A stretch of 64,000 nt of DNA from Kutzneria kofuensis (GTDB taxonomy: Bacteria > Actinomycetota > Actinomycetes > Mycobacteriales > Pseudonocardiaceae), in contig NZ_JACHIR010000003.1 of assembly GCF_014203355.1 (NCBI RefSeq), positions 310,001 through 374,000 of the forward strand. The letters are read 5' to 3'. Under the pieces are notes generated by a model. That model was not told where the DNA came from. It ran no database searches and worked only from the letters and a program-made list of their open reading frames with translations. The position numbers were made by a program, and so were the translations under genes. Position 1 is the stretch's first letter. Each line of letters opens with the position of its first letter. Below, piece by piece: positions 9,652 to 18,364 of the stretch.

Positions 9652-10326
9652 ATGAGCCCGACTGCTCGATCCCCAGAGGACACACTCGTCCACTCGTACC
9701 TGTACCTGCGGCGTGCCATCGGCATCATCGGCACGGCGCTGCCGGCGGTGCTGATCATCGGCAAGCTGATCGTCGAAGGCGGCGGACTGCAGGACTCGAT
9801 CAGCGCCTACTTCTACACCGACATGCGCGGCGTGTTCGTCGGCAGCATGTGCGCGGTGGGCGCGTTCCTGTTGTCCTACCGCGGATACGACGTCATCGAC
9901 GACGTCGCCGGCAACCTCGCCGGCATCGCCGCCATCGGCGTCGGGCTGTTCCCCACGGCGCCCGAGAACCCGTCGAGCACCGCCGCGCTGATCGGCGTGC
10001 TGCACCTGGTGTTCGCGTCGATCTTCTTCCTGACCATCGCGTTCTTCGCCATCTTCCTGTTCCGCCGCTCCAGCGAGATGGGGCCGACCGAGCGGAAGCT
10101 GCAACGCAACCGGCTCTACCTGACCTGCGGGGTCGTGATCATCGGGTGCCTGCTGGCGATCGCCGCCGTGCACCAGTTCTTCAACGCGGCGACCGCCGCC
10201 GTGCACCCCGAGCTGTGGCTGGAGTCCATCGCCGTGATGGCCTTCGGGATCGCGTGGCTGACCAAGGGCGAGGCCATCCTCGGCGACGTCTTCCCGACGC
10301 CCGCCGCGGCCGTGACCGAGGCGTGA
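9652..10326 (+). CDS. Integral membrane protein of unknown function
   Basis: 224 residues with about six hydrophobic segments, for example AIGIIGTALPAVLIIGKLI, GVFVGSMCAVGAFLLSY, VFASIFFLTIAFFAIFLF and TCGVVIIGCLLAIAAV. The loops carry SISAYFYTDMRGVF and GLFPTAPENPSS. I do not recognise a characterised family. The ATG at 9652 has GGAGG five bases upstream and is preferred over the in-frame start at 9607. It lies alone between a leftward VOC gene and the PPOX gene. Confidence 0.75.
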   Translation: MSPTARSPEDTLVHSYLYLRRAIGIIGTALPAVLIIGKLIVEGGGLQDSISAYFYTDMRGVFVGSMCAVGAFLLSYRGYDVIDDVAGNLAGIAAIGVGLFPTAPENPSSTAALIGVLHLVFASIFFLTIAFFAIFLFRRSSEMGPTERKLQRNRLYLTCGVVIIGCLLAIAAVHQFFNAATAAVHPELWLESIAVMAFGIAWLTKGEAILGDVFPTPAAAVTEA

Positions 10327-10370
10327 TCCTTTCCCGGGCCTGAATCCTCCCTGGGCTTGATCTCCAGGAT

Positions 10371-10405
10371 GGTGGAGGTTGCAGACTGGGTTCGCAGCCT
10401 CCACC
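10371..10405 (+). promoter_or_regulatory. Long hairpin in the leader of the PPOX gene
   Basis: GGTGGAGGTTGC pairs with GCAGCCTCCACC across an 11-base loop: 12 pairs, one of them a G-U wobble in RNA. It lies 19 bases before the GTG at 10425. It could be an operator, a leader-RNA structure or a terminator for the gene upstream; it has no U-tract. Confidence 0.45.
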
Positions 10406-10424
10406 ACAGGAAAGGTCGGCCATC

Positions 10425-10844
10425 GTGTCCTTCACCGACGTCGAGTTGGACTACCTCGCCGCTCAGCCGCTCGGGCGACTCGCCACCGTCCAGCCCGACG
10501 GCACCCTCCAGGTGAGCCCCGTCGGCTTCCGGTACAACGCGGCGACCGGCACCATCGACATCGGCGGCTACAACATGGCCGCCAGCCGCAAGTTCCGCAA
10601 CGTCGCCGCCAACGGCCGCGTCGCCTTCGTCGTCGACGACGTCGTCTCCACCTCGCCGTGGCGGGTGCGCTGCCTGGAGATCCGTGGCTCCGGCGAGGCC
10701 CTCCTCGACCCCTCCGACGGCGGCAGCCAGCTGTCCGGCCCCATCATCCGCGTCCACCCGCGCCGCATCATCAGCTTCGGCCTGCAGCCCGAGGACCAGG
10801 ACCGCGAGCCGCACACCCTCCGCCCCAACAACAGGAACGTCTGA
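10425..10844 (+). CDS. PPOX-class flavin/F420-dependent oxidoreductase
   Basis: 139 residues with the split-barrel pyridoxamine-phosphate-oxidase-like fold. It opens SFTDVELDYLAAQPLGRLAT and contains DIGGYNMAASRKFRNV and VAFVVDDVVSTSPWRVRCLE. This matches the actinobacterial PPOX subgroup typified by mycobacterial MSMEG_5819, thought to use F420 or a flavin. The substrate is unknown. The GTG start has an AGGAAAGG ribosome site upstream. Confidence 0.85.
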   Translation: MSFTDVELDYLAAQPLGRLATVQPDGTLQVSPVGFRYNAATGTIDIGGYNMAASRKFRNVAANGRVAFVVDDVVSTSPWRVRCLEIRGSGEALLDPSDGGSQLSGPIIRVHPRRIISFGLQPEDQDREPHTLRPNNRNV

Positions 10845-10897
10845 TCCGGCCGGATGAGAACTCGGCCGATGACCGGATCTGCCCCGGGTAGAAAAGA

Positions 10898-10927
10898 CCA
10901 CCACGCCGGCTCGGGCCGGCGTGGTGG
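10898..10927 (-). terminator. Terminator hairpin between convergent genes
   Basis: A perfect 12-bp stem (10898-10909 with 10916-10927) has a 6-base loop. On the minus strand it is followed by TCTTTTC, so it best serves the leftward beta-helix gene; it may also stop the rightward PPOX transcript. Confidence 0.75.
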
Positions 10928-10977
10928 CGGGTGTTCTCGTCGGCTCGGCGAGGATCGTGCGAACCTCGCCGCCGACG

Positions 10978-13554
10978 CTATGAGTTGGTCGTCGCCTTCA
11001 CGGTCACGGCGGCGCCGGGGCCGTCGGCGGTGACGGCGGCGATGGTGAAGGTGTAGTCGGTGGCCGGCTTGAGGCCGTCGACCACGCGGACCATGCCCTT
11101 GGCGGTCGGCTGCGTCACCAGGGCGTCCCGGCCGTTGACGGTGATGGTGCGACCGTCGGACACGGTGATGACGTAGGCGATGACGGGCGTGTCACCCATG
11201 TTCGCCGGGGGAGTCCAGTGCAGGCTGACGGCGCTGGACGAGGGGAGGGCCCTGCCGCCGGTGGGGGCGTCGGACAGCTTGCCGGCCAGCGGGCCGGGCG
11301 TGACCGGTGCGGCGGGCAGCGAGGGAGTGCTGGCGCCGAAGCGGTTGTGGGCCCGAACGGTGACCACATAGGACGTTCCGTTGGTGAGCCCGTCGACCAC
11401 GGCGTACCCCTGCTTGCTGAACTGCGCGGCGGGAATGCTCACGGTCTTCCCGCCGGCGGTGATCAGGTAGCTGTCCAGGGGAGCGTTGTTGAAGGCGTAC
11501 GTGGGGTTCCACGTCACGTAGACCTTGCCGTCGGCGGCGAAGGAGCCGACCCGGGTCGGCTGGGCCGGCGGACCGTCACCGCCGACGTGACGGGAGAGCA
11601 GCCCACGGTAGGCGGGCTCGAGGCCGGCATTGTCCACAATGGACTTGGGGGCGGCGGAGGGGTTGTCCAGCAGGTGGTTTCCCTGAGTGATGACGCCCTT
11701 GTTGTTGCCGTCCTTGTCGCCCTGGTCCCAGTAGTTGCCCTGGATCAGCGTCGGGTCGTTGTTGCCCAGCTTGTCCCGGTAGTCCACGTGCGTGCTGCCG
11801 ACGTTGGCGTAGGGCGTGCCGTACACGACGTTGCCGACGATGTTCTCGTAGGTGTTGCCGTTGTCGGTGTAGATGCCCTTGCCCAGCCCCAACTGCCCGT
11901 AGATCACGTTGCCGGTGACCTTCTCGCCGGTCTCCAGCGAGCTGCCGGTGATGCCCTGGGTGTAGATGCCGCCGCCGTCGTCCAGCGACAGCATGTAGTC
12001 GTGGATCAGGTTGTCCGACACGATGTTGTCGTGCGAGTTGTTGGGCGTCGCGGCGACCTGGATCTTGTCGGGCCAGCCGCCCCAGCCCATCGAGATCGCG
12101 GAGTACGCCACGTGGTCGATCTGGTTGTGCGAGATGACGTCGTGCTGGCTGTAGCCGTTGAGGATCGCGACCCCGCCGTGGAACTCCCGCGGCAGGCCGT
12201 AGAGGTGGTTGTCCAGCACCTGCACGTCGTGCGTGCTGCCGGTGGTGGGCTGGTCGACCCCGCCGATCTCGATGCCGTTGCCGGAGATGTCGGTGAAGAT
12301 GTTGCCGCGCACCAGGGTGTTCGCGGTGTTGCCGGCCAGCCGCAGCCCGGCCGCGCCGAGGTGGGTGAACACGGAGTCGCTGAACTCCAGGCCGGTGCTG
12401 TCGGTCACGGTGACGTTGCCCGGTTCGGGCGTCCACGACGCGTAGGGGCACTTGCCGTTGGGGACGAACTGGCACAGGCCCTGCACGGCCCAGCCGTCGG
12501 GGCCGGTGTTGGTGTAGCCGGCCTGGATCTCGGAGAAGCCCTCCGGCGACGACGGCGTCAGCCATGTCGCGTACGAGTACTGGATCCCGCGGAACGACAC
12601 GTCGCGCAACCCGGAGGCGGTGATCAGCTGCTCCAGCGCCGGCGCCTCGACGTCGGCGGTGCGCAGGTTCTCACCCGGCCGGGGCATGTAGTAGACGGTG
12701 TGCGACGACCGGTCCAGGTACCACTCGCCGGGCGTGTCCAGCACCTCGAACGCGTTCTCCACGTACGTCGGGTGCCGGCCGTTGGTCAGGTCGTACGGGC
12801 CGACCATGTTGACGCTGCGTCCGGGAATGTTGGGGAACACGACACGTTTGGTGGAATTGTCCCAGCACGGCTGGGCCATGGTGATGGTGGTGCCGCTCAT
12901 GGACCCGATCGGGCAGCGCGGTTCGGTCCACTGCCCGAGGCCGTCACGCTGGATGTTCCACAGCGCCTCGCCGGCGGTGTAGACGAACTCGATGTCCGAC
13001 GGATTCCGCCAACCGGCCATGGTCGGCGCGGACGCGGTGTAGCCGGTCGCGGTCGCCTTCACCGTGACCGGGAGTGGGCCTTGCGCCCGCTGCTCACGCA
13101 CACCGTTGACGTACAGCTGCCGCGTGTTGTCCAGGCCCTTCGGCGCCGGCGCGGCGAACAGGCCGGGCTTGCCCGGCACCGCGTGCCAGCCGGTGACCTG
13201 CTTGCCGCCGCTGATCTCGGTTCCGGGGCTGCCCTGCCAGATCACGCGATGACCGTTGACACCGGAGTCCCGCGCGTCCAGCCGCAGCGGCTGTGACAGA
13301 TCGAACACCCCCGGCGCGAGGTGCACGGTGATGTCCCCGCCGGCGTGGGGCGCCCGCTCGCGCACCAGCGCCTGCGCGCGTTGCAGCGTGCGGACCGGCT
13401 GCTGCGACGTGCCTGGTAGCCGGTCGTTCCCGCTCGGGGACACGTAGACGTCCGCGCCGCGTGACCCGGACGCGTCCGCCGGGGTGGCGGTCAGCGCGAC
13501 GGCGGAGATCACCGCCGCGGCCGCACCGACCGCCAGCTGGACTGATCGTTTCAT
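10978..13554 (-). CDS. Secreted right-handed beta-helix protein with C-terminal FnIII domains
   Basis: 858 residues. The Sec signal peptide is MKRSVQLAVGAAAAVISAVA, ending near ATPADASG. Residues from about 35 give the DVYVSPSGNDRLPGT start common to parallel beta-helix carbohydrate-active proteins. Helix coils with N- and G-rich repeats follow (VRGNIFTDISGNGIEIGG, HDNIVSDNLIHDYMLSLDDG). Two fibronectin-III domains cover roughly the last 190 residues (VYVTWNPTYAFNNAPLDSYL; VSLHWTPPANMGDTP). The layout recalls GH141-like or related polysaccharide-degrading helices, but no catalytic residues can be assigned by eye. The ATG at 13554 is preceded by GGAG and begins the signal peptide. The gene is divergent from a luciferase-like gene 47 bases away. 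Confidence 0.85.
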   Translation of the reverse strand: MKRSVQLAVGAAAAVISAVALTATPADASGSRGADVYVSPSGNDRLPGTSQQPVRTLQRAQALVRERAPHAGGDITVHLAPGVFDLSQPLRLDARDSGVNGHRVIWQGSPGTEISGGKQVTGWHAVPGKPGLFAAPAPKGLDNTRQLYVNGVREQRAQGPLPVTVKATATGYTASAPTMAGWRNPSDIEFVYTAGEALWNIQRDGLGQWTEPRCPIGSMSGTTITMAQPCWDNSTKRVVFPNIPGRSVNMVGPYDLTNGRHPTYVENAFEVLDTPGEWYLDRSSHTVYYMPRPGENLRTADVEAPALEQLITASGLRDVSFRGIQYSYATWLTPSSPEGFSEIQAGYTNTGPDGWAVQGLCQFVPNGKCPYASWTPEPGNVTVTDSTGLEFSDSVFTHLGAAGLRLAGNTANTLVRGNIFTDISGNGIEIGGVDQPTTGSTHDVQVLDNHLYGLPREFHGGVAILNGYSQHDVISHNQIDHVAYSAISMGWGGWPDKIQVAATPNNSHDNIVSDNLIHDYMLSLDDGGGIYTQGITGSSLETGEKVTGNVIYGQLGLGKGIYTDNGNTYENIVGNVVYGTPYANVGSTHVDYRDKLGNNDPTLIQGNYWDQGDKDGNNKGVITQGNHLLDNPSAAPKSIVDNAGLEPAYRGLLSRHVGGDGPPAQPTRVGSFAADGKVYVTWNPTYAFNNAPLDSYLITAGGKTVSIPAAQFSKQGYAVVDGLTNGTSYVVTVRAHNRFGASTPSLPAAPVTPGPLAGKLSDAPTGGRALPSSSAVSLHWTPPANMGDTPVIAYVITVSDGRTITVNGRDALVTQPTAKGMVRVVDGLKPATDYTFTIAAVTADGPGAAVTVKATTNS

Positions 13555-13601
13555 GAGGACTCCACATCGTGATCGCACAACGATCGGCGTACGGTGCGTC
13601 C

Positions 13602-14438
13602 ATGGACATCGGTGTTGCCGTCTTCGCCACGCCCGATACCGTCGCCCCAGGGCCGCTCGCGCGGCTGGTCGAGGAGCGCGGGTACGAGTCGCTGTTCTTC
13701 CCGGAGCACACCCACATCCCGGCGGACCGTCGCTCTCCTTACCCTGGCGGCGGCGAGCTTCCCCGCAAGTACGCCCACACCTACGACCTGTTCGTCACGC
13801 TGGCGGCGGCGGCCGCGGCGACGACGAGCCTGCGGGTGGGCAGCGGGATCTGTCTGGTGAACCAGCGCGACCCGATCACCACGGCCAAGGAGGTCGCGAG
13901 CGTCGACCACCTCTCCGGTGGGCGGCTGGAGTTCGGGGTCGGCGCCGGCTGGAACCGCGAGGAGATGGAGAACCACGGCACCGACCCGCGGACCCGGATG
14001 CGGCTGATGGCCGAGCGGGTCGAGGCCATGAAGGCGATCTGGACCTCGGAGGAGGCCTCCTACGCCGGCGAGTTCGTCAAGTTCGACCGGATCTGGTCCT
14101 GGCCGAAGCCGGCGCAGCGGCCGCACCCGCCGGTGCTGATCGGCGGCAACGGTCCGACCGTCGGCGACCGGGTGGTCGAGTTCGGCGACGGCTGGATGCC
14201 GAACTACGGTGGCCGAGCCGACGACATCGTGGGCCGCGCGCGGGAGATGCAGGTGCGGACCGACCGGAAGCTGGACTTCGTGCTGATGGGCGCGCCGGCC
14301 AAGGCGTCGTCGCTGGAGCGGTTCGAGGCGGCCGGTTTCCGACGCGTCGTGTTCTGGCTGCCCTCGGCCGGCCGCGGCCCGATCGAGCGGGCGCTCGACC
14401 GGTTCGAGACGGCGGTGGCTGAGCTGCACGGCGAGTAG
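13602..14438 (+). CDS. LLM-class F420-dependent oxidoreductase
   Basis: 278 residues with the luciferase-like TIM-barrel. It starts MDIGVAVFATPD, then YESLFFPEHTHIP, LRVGSGICLVNQRDP and LSGGRLEFGVGAGWNREEM, the usual signature of the mycobacterial-type F420 TIGR03619-like subgroup. It probably transfers hydride to or from F420; the substrate is unknown. The ATG at 13602 is chosen over an upstream in-frame ATG because it gives the conserved N-terminus. It converges with the alpha-galactosidase gene with a 4-base gap. Confidence 0.9.
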   Translation: MDIGVAVFATPDTVAPGPLARLVEERGYESLFFPEHTHIPADRRSPYPGGGELPRKYAHTYDLFVTLAAAAAATTSLRVGSGICLVNQRDPITTAKEVASVDHLSGGRLEFGVGAGWNREEMENHGTDPRTRMRLMAERVEAMKAIWTSEEASYAGEFVKFDRIWSWPKPAQRPHPPVLIGGNGPTVGDRVVEFGDGWMPNYGGRADDIVGRAREMQVRTDRKLDFVLMGAPAKASSLERFEAAGFRRVVFWLPSAGRGPIERALDRFETAVAELHGE

Positions 14439-14442
14439 GCCC

Positions 14443-16485
14443 TCAGCCGACGGTGAACGAGCCGAAGTCGGCCCGGCCGTCGACGTATTTGTTGTGGGAC
14501 GTGGTGAACACGCCGACGTCCTCGGTTCCGGTCGCGGACGGCACGGTGATCGTCGCGACGGTGCTCCAGGTGGTTCCGTCCACCGAGTACTGTCCGGTGA
14601 ACGCCGTGCCGTCGCGCACCAGCCGCAGCCCCACCGGCGCGGTCACGCCAGCCACGGTCCTGGACGACTCCAGTTGGCCGTTGCCATCGGCGTCCCACTG
14701 GAGCTGGATGCCCTTGCTCGGCGTCACCTCCAGCGTGACATAGCCGGCGGAGCTGTCCGCTTTGGACAGATCGTCGCGCGCGATCAGGCCGGACTTGGTG
14801 GCGGCGTTGCGGTTCTGCTGCGACAGCACCTGCACGGTGGCCGTGCCGGTGGTGTCGAGGCCCTGCGGCAGGTAGATGGCGCCGTACTGGTTGTTGGTGC
14901 CGGACACGTCCGAACCGGCGGCGATGACCGCCAGGCGGCTGCCGAGCTGGCCGAACTGCGGTCGGGTCGTGGAGTCGACGGCGGCGAACGTCTTCAGCGG
15001 GGCCTGCACGGGCGTCGGCCGGTGCAGATCCTCGGTGAAGGACTGCCTGCCGTTCAACGAGATCGTGAACTGTTCGGTCGGCAGCGGGGTGTCAACGGCC
15101 GGCGGGATCAGCCGGTACGTGACCGAGCGGCTCGCGCCGGGCGGGACAACCGGGATCAGCTCGTCGTGGGAGGGCCGGGCCGACCAGCCGGCCGGCAGCG
15201 TCAGGTGCAGCTGGTTCCAGACCGCCGGCAGCAGGCCGTCGTTCGTCACGGTCGCGGTGACGCTGCTGGTGTCCACAGCGGACAGTCCTACCACCACATG
15301 CGGCTGCGCCAGGCGCCGGCTGGGGGAGATCCGGTACATCGCGGACGCATGCGCCGGCAGCGCGGCGGTGATCCTGCCGGCGGACTCGGACGTGGTGTGC
15401 GCGAACAGGTCCCGCACCTCGTAGTCGAACGCCTTGCCGAGGCCGACCTGCCCAGCCGTGGTGGTGATCGTCGCCGGCGCGTCGGTCTCGTTGAACAGTG
15501 TGACCGCACGGCTGCCGTCGACCAGGGGCTTGGTCAGCACCCACAGGCCGTTGGCCGACGACACCGGCCGTCCCTGCGCACCGAGCGGATCCTGGTCCAC
15601 CGCGATGATCTCCCGGTTGGTCAGGATCTCCTTGGTGGCGGCCGACATCGTGCGCACGTCGGTGCCGACGATCAGCGGCGCGGCCATCTCCGCCCACAGT
15701 GCGAAGTGCGACCGGTACTCCACGTCCGACATGCCGCCGTTGCCCACCTCCAGCATGTCCGGGTCGTTCCAGTGGTCCGGACCGGCCAGGTCGGGCAACG
15801 TGACGTTGGTGTGGAACAGCGACACCATGCGGGCGTAGTTGTCGTGGATGTCGCCGGTGGTGCGCCACAGGTTGCCGACCGTCGGCCAGGCCGAGTTCGG
15901 CACGCCGAAGTCGGTCTTCTCGCAGATGCTGAACACGATGCCGTGGCCGGTCAGCGCGTCCCGCATGGCCTTGTAGCGGGCGATCGTCGCGTCGACGTTC
16001 TGCCCGTCGGCGGGGACGTTGCAGTCGTCGTACTTGAGGTAGTCGACGTGCCAGTCGGCGAACAGCCGCGCGTCCTGCTGCTCGTGGCCGAGGCTGCCGG
16101 GGAAGCCGCCGCTCTTGGAGCACGTGCGCGTGCCGGAGTCCTCGTAGATGCCCAGCTTGAGGCCGCGGGCGTGCACGTAGTCGGCGAGCTTGGCGATACC
16201 GTCCGGGAACTTCTGCGGATCGGCGACGAGGTTGCCGTTGACGTCCCGGTCGGGCAGGGCCCAGCAGTCGTCGATGTTCACGTACTGGTAGCCGGCGTCC
16301 CGCATGCCGGTGGACACCAGCGTGTCCGCGGTCTGCTCCACCAGCTGCTGGTCGACGCTGCACCCGAAGGCGTTCCAGTCGTTCCACCCCATCGGCGGGG
16401 TCTCGGCCAGCCCGTTGTCCAGCGCGGCGGCCGGGGCCGCCAGTCCGGCCAGCAGGACCGGTACGACCGCTAAGACCCGGAACAC
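14443..16485 (-). CDS. Secreted GH27 alpha-galactosidase with NEW3-like and C-terminal beta domains
   Basis: 680 residues. After a signal peptide (MFRVLAVVPVLLAGLAAPAAA) the GH27 barrel begins TPPMGWNDWNAFGC. The nucleophile is D153 in YLKYDDCN; the acid/base is D212 in LWRTTGDIHDN; HWNDPDMLEVGNGG is also conserved. The GH27 C-terminal beta domain ends near residue 400. A NEW3-type domain (about 400-500, LPAGWSARPSHDELIPV) and a jelly-roll-like module (about 520-680) follow. It should release terminal alpha-galactose, or beta-L-arabinopyranose as some GH27 members do, outside the cell. RBS GAGGAGG precedes the ATG. Upstream on the minus strand, TTGCTT-N17-TAGTTT is a plausible promoter. Confidence 0.93.
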   Translation of the reverse strand: MFRVLAVVPVLLAGLAAPAAALDNGLAETPPMGWNDWNAFGCSVDQQLVEQTADTLVSTGMRDAGYQYVNIDDCWALPDRDVNGNLVADPQKFPDGIAKLADYVHARGLKLGIYEDSGTRTCSKSGGFPGSLGHEQQDARLFADWHVDYLKYDDCNVPADGQNVDATIARYKAMRDALTGHGIVFSICEKTDFGVPNSAWPTVGNLWRTTGDIHDNYARMVSLFHTNVTLPDLAGPDHWNDPDMLEVGNGGMSDVEYRSHFALWAEMAAPLIVGTDVRTMSAATKEILTNREIIAVDQDPLGAQGRPVSSANGLWVLTKPLVDGSRAVTLFNETDAPATITTTAGQVGLGKAFDYEVRDLFAHTTSESAGRITAALPAHASAMYRISPSRRLAQPHVVVGLSAVDTSSVTATVTNDGLLPAVWNQLHLTLPAGWSARPSHDELIPVVPPGASRSVTYRLIPPAVDTPLPTEQFTISLNGRQSFTEDLHRPTPVQAPLKTFAAVDSTTRPQFGQLGSRLAVIAAGSDVSGTNNQYGAIYLPQGLDTTGTATVQVLSQQNRNAATKSGLIARDDLSKADSSAGYVTLEVTPSKGIQLQWDADGNGQLESSRTVAGVTAPVGLRLVRDGTAFTGQYSVDGTTWSTVATITVPSATGTEDVGVFTTSHNKYVDGRADFGSFTVG

Positions 16486-16633
16486 ATCCGACCTCCTCGC
16501 CCGTGACTGAGGTGAAACTAGGGCGGAGAACCTTTACAAGCAACCGTGACCGGCGGTTTTTAGGCCGAACGGCTCAGGCGATGCTGTGATACATCGGATC
16601 ACTGGCCGGCTGAGTACCACTCGGAGACTCTGG

Positions 16634-17380
16634 TCAGGCCAGCCCGGCCAGCGCTTTGCGCACCGCGTCGGTGAGCTCGCCCGTCACGTGGTCCCAGGTC
16701 GAGGACGCTGAATCGTGTGAGCTGAGGGCGGCGACGATGTAGCGCCGGCCGTCGCCGACGACGCCGGTTGTCGGCGGCGTACTTCGACGTGGTGGACAGT
16801 GCCTTCATGACGACGGCACGGATCTTCTCGGGCGCCTGGTCGAGGATGTACCGATAGACCTTGACCACGTCGTCGGCGGTGATCAGGGTGTCGCCCCACC
16901 GGCCCGGATCCTCGGGGGCGGCACGTTCGGCAGGCCCATCAGCTGGATCGACCGGCGGATGATCGCGACGTCGCCGTATCGCGTCCACAATTGGTTGGCG
17001 ATATGGTCATCGCTGCGCACCAGCATCGACGATATCTCGTTCTCGTCGGCGCCGTTCTGCAGTGCGTCGACCGCGATGAGCAGCTTCACGACCGATTCGG
17101 CGGGATATCGTGCCGTCGCATTGTCGCTCGTGACGACCTGGCCGGTCGTACGGTCGAACACCACCAGGGAGAAGCGGCCATCGGCTTCCGCTTCGGCGGC
17201 CGCCCACCCGGCGGCGCCAGGATCACCGGTGGAAGAGGTGGTCGTCACTCCGGCGGAGGTGGTTGAAGACGACGCCGTCACGACCACGGGGGACGGCTGG
17301 CTGCTGGTGGCGCGCACGTGCCCACAACCCACGAGCTCCAGCGACACGACCGCCAATACGAGGCTCGCTGGGATTCGCAT
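16634..17380 (-). pseudogene. Broken beta-lactamase-like serine hydrolase lipoprotein
   Basis: The 5' part (17380 to about 16900) encodes a lipoprotein signal with lipobox LVGC (Cys19), a Ser/Thr-rich linker and the S96-V-V-K99 motif in YPAESVVKLLIAV, then SDDHIANQLW at the position of the SDN motif. The frame shifts at a run of five C near 16908-16912 and continues EDPGRWGDTLITADDVVKVY. It shifts again near 16765 and ends GVVGDGRRYIVAAL... to a stop at 16634. The segment that should hold the KTG-type motif between KYAADN and GVVGDG seems to be missing. Two single-base shifts plus this gap point to a decayed gene; sequencing error could explain only the shifts. Confidence 0.75.
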
Positions 17381-17423
17381 GCCGGTTCAGTCGCGGGCAT
17401 CGCGGAAAGGGGTGTCTGATCTG

Positions 17424-17466
17424 GTGAAACAACAACGTCACAGGGGTTGTGACATTGTTGTTTCAC
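17424..17466 (-). repeat. AT-rich 43-base interrupted palindrome at the IclR stop
   Basis: The outer arms are GTGAAACAACAA (17424-17435) and its exact complement (17455-17466). The inner arms are GTCACA and TGTGAC around the loop GGGGT, with one C/A mismatch between the two stems. It contains the IclR stop codon and lies upstream of the broken lipoprotein gene. It could be a terminator for iclR or a two-part operator. Its AT content stands out from the surroundings. Confidence 0.8.
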
Positions 17467-18278
17467 AATTGGAGGTCCCGGCGGTGGGTCTCGCGACGGA
17501 CAGTGCGCGCCAGCCGCTGGCTGCTCGGCGCGCCCAGTACCCGGGAAATGCCGCGGGCCGCCGCGACGACCGCCGGCACGATCTCACGCGGCTGCGCGGA
17601 CTCCGCCGGCACCACCACGGAGATGGCCGCCACCACGGTGTCGTCCGGCCCGCGCACGGGGGCGGCGACCGAGAGCGCCACCGTCTCCACGGTGCCGTCG
17701 GTGATCGCGTAGCCGTCGCGACGGACGTCGGCCAGAATTCGTCGGAGCTCCGATGGCCTGGTCTCGGTACGGGGCGTGAGCCGGCGCAGCGGCCCGGCCA
17801 GGATCGCCTCCTGCACGTCGACCGGGGCGTGCGCCAGCAGGACCACGCCGACGCCGGTGGCATGCGGGGCGAGGCGGCCGCCGACCCGGGAGATGATCGA
17901 CACGGCGTCGCGGCCGGACAGCCGCTCCAGGTACAGCACCTCGTGCCCCTCCAGCACGGCGAGCTGCACGTGCTGGTGCGTCGCCTCGTAGAGGTCTTCC
18001 AGGAACGGCATCGCGGTCTCCCGCAGGCCGACGCCGCGCGGCGCGAGCGACGCGATCTCCCACAGCCGCAAGCCGATCCGGTACCGGCCGTCGTCGCCGC
18101 GTTCCAGCAGCCCGCCTGCGGCCAGCTCGGCGACCAGCCGGTGCGTCGACGTCAGCGGCAACCCGGTCCGCCGGCTGAGCTCGGACAGCGTCAGCGCCGA
18201 CGCCCGCGCGGAGAAGGCGTCCAGCACGGCGATCAGGCGCGCGCCGACGCTGGCCGGCGAGGTGGTGCGAGGCGGCAC
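17463..18278 (-). CDS. IclR-family regulator, probably of pobA
   Basis: 271 residues. The N-terminal winged helix (LTLSELSRRTGLPLTSTHRL, residues about 30-50) is followed by the IclR effector domain (VQLAVLEGHEVLYLERL; GVGVVLLAHAPVDVQEAIL). The GTG at 18278 has GAAGGG seven bases upstream; longer frames upstream lack family sequence. It is divergent from the 4-hydroxybenzoate hydroxylase gene across 86 bases that contain a perfect IclR-like palindrome. It is therefore likely a PobR/PcaR-type sensor of 4-hydroxybenzoate or protocatechuate; effector and sign of control are inferred. Confidence 0.9.
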   Translation of the reverse strand: MPPRTTSPASVGARLIAVLDAFSARASALTLSELSRRTGLPLTSTHRLVAELAAGGLLERGDDGRYRIGLRLWEIASLAPRGVGLRETAMPFLEDLYEATHQHVQLAVLEGHEVLYLERLSGRDAVSIISRVGGRLAPHATGVGVVLLAHAPVDVQEAILAGPLRRLTPRTETRPSELRRILADVRRDGYAITDGTVETVALSVAAPVRGPDDTVVAAISVVVPAESAQPREIVPAVVAAARGISRVLGAPSSQRLARTVRRETHRRDLQL

Positions 18279-18288
18279 GGAGCAACCC

Positions 18289-18303
18289 TTCCGTTCAACG
18301 GAA
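18289..18303. promoter_or_regulatory. IclR-type operator between iclR and pobA
   Basis: TTCCGTT-C-AACGGAA is a perfect 15-base palindrome lying 10 bases upstream of the IclR GTG and 61 bases upstream of pobA. Position and shape fit an IclR-family binding site controlling both genes. Confidence 0.65.
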
Positions 18304-18364
18304 ATCCGCGATGACCGGATCGAGTCTGGCTCCCATGCTGGACGCCGGCAACCAGGAGGAACGA

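Noticed and set aside
11218-13296. Long open frame on the + strand across the beta-helix gene
   Set aside because: Its translation is Gly/Val/Arg-rich with no family motif; the minus strand has a signal peptide, beta-helix repeats and FnIII domains. It is a GC-driven shadow.
14494-16473. 659-codon open frame antisense to the alpha-galactosidase
   Set aside because: The GH27 catalytic motifs are on the minus strand; the antisense product resembles nothing.
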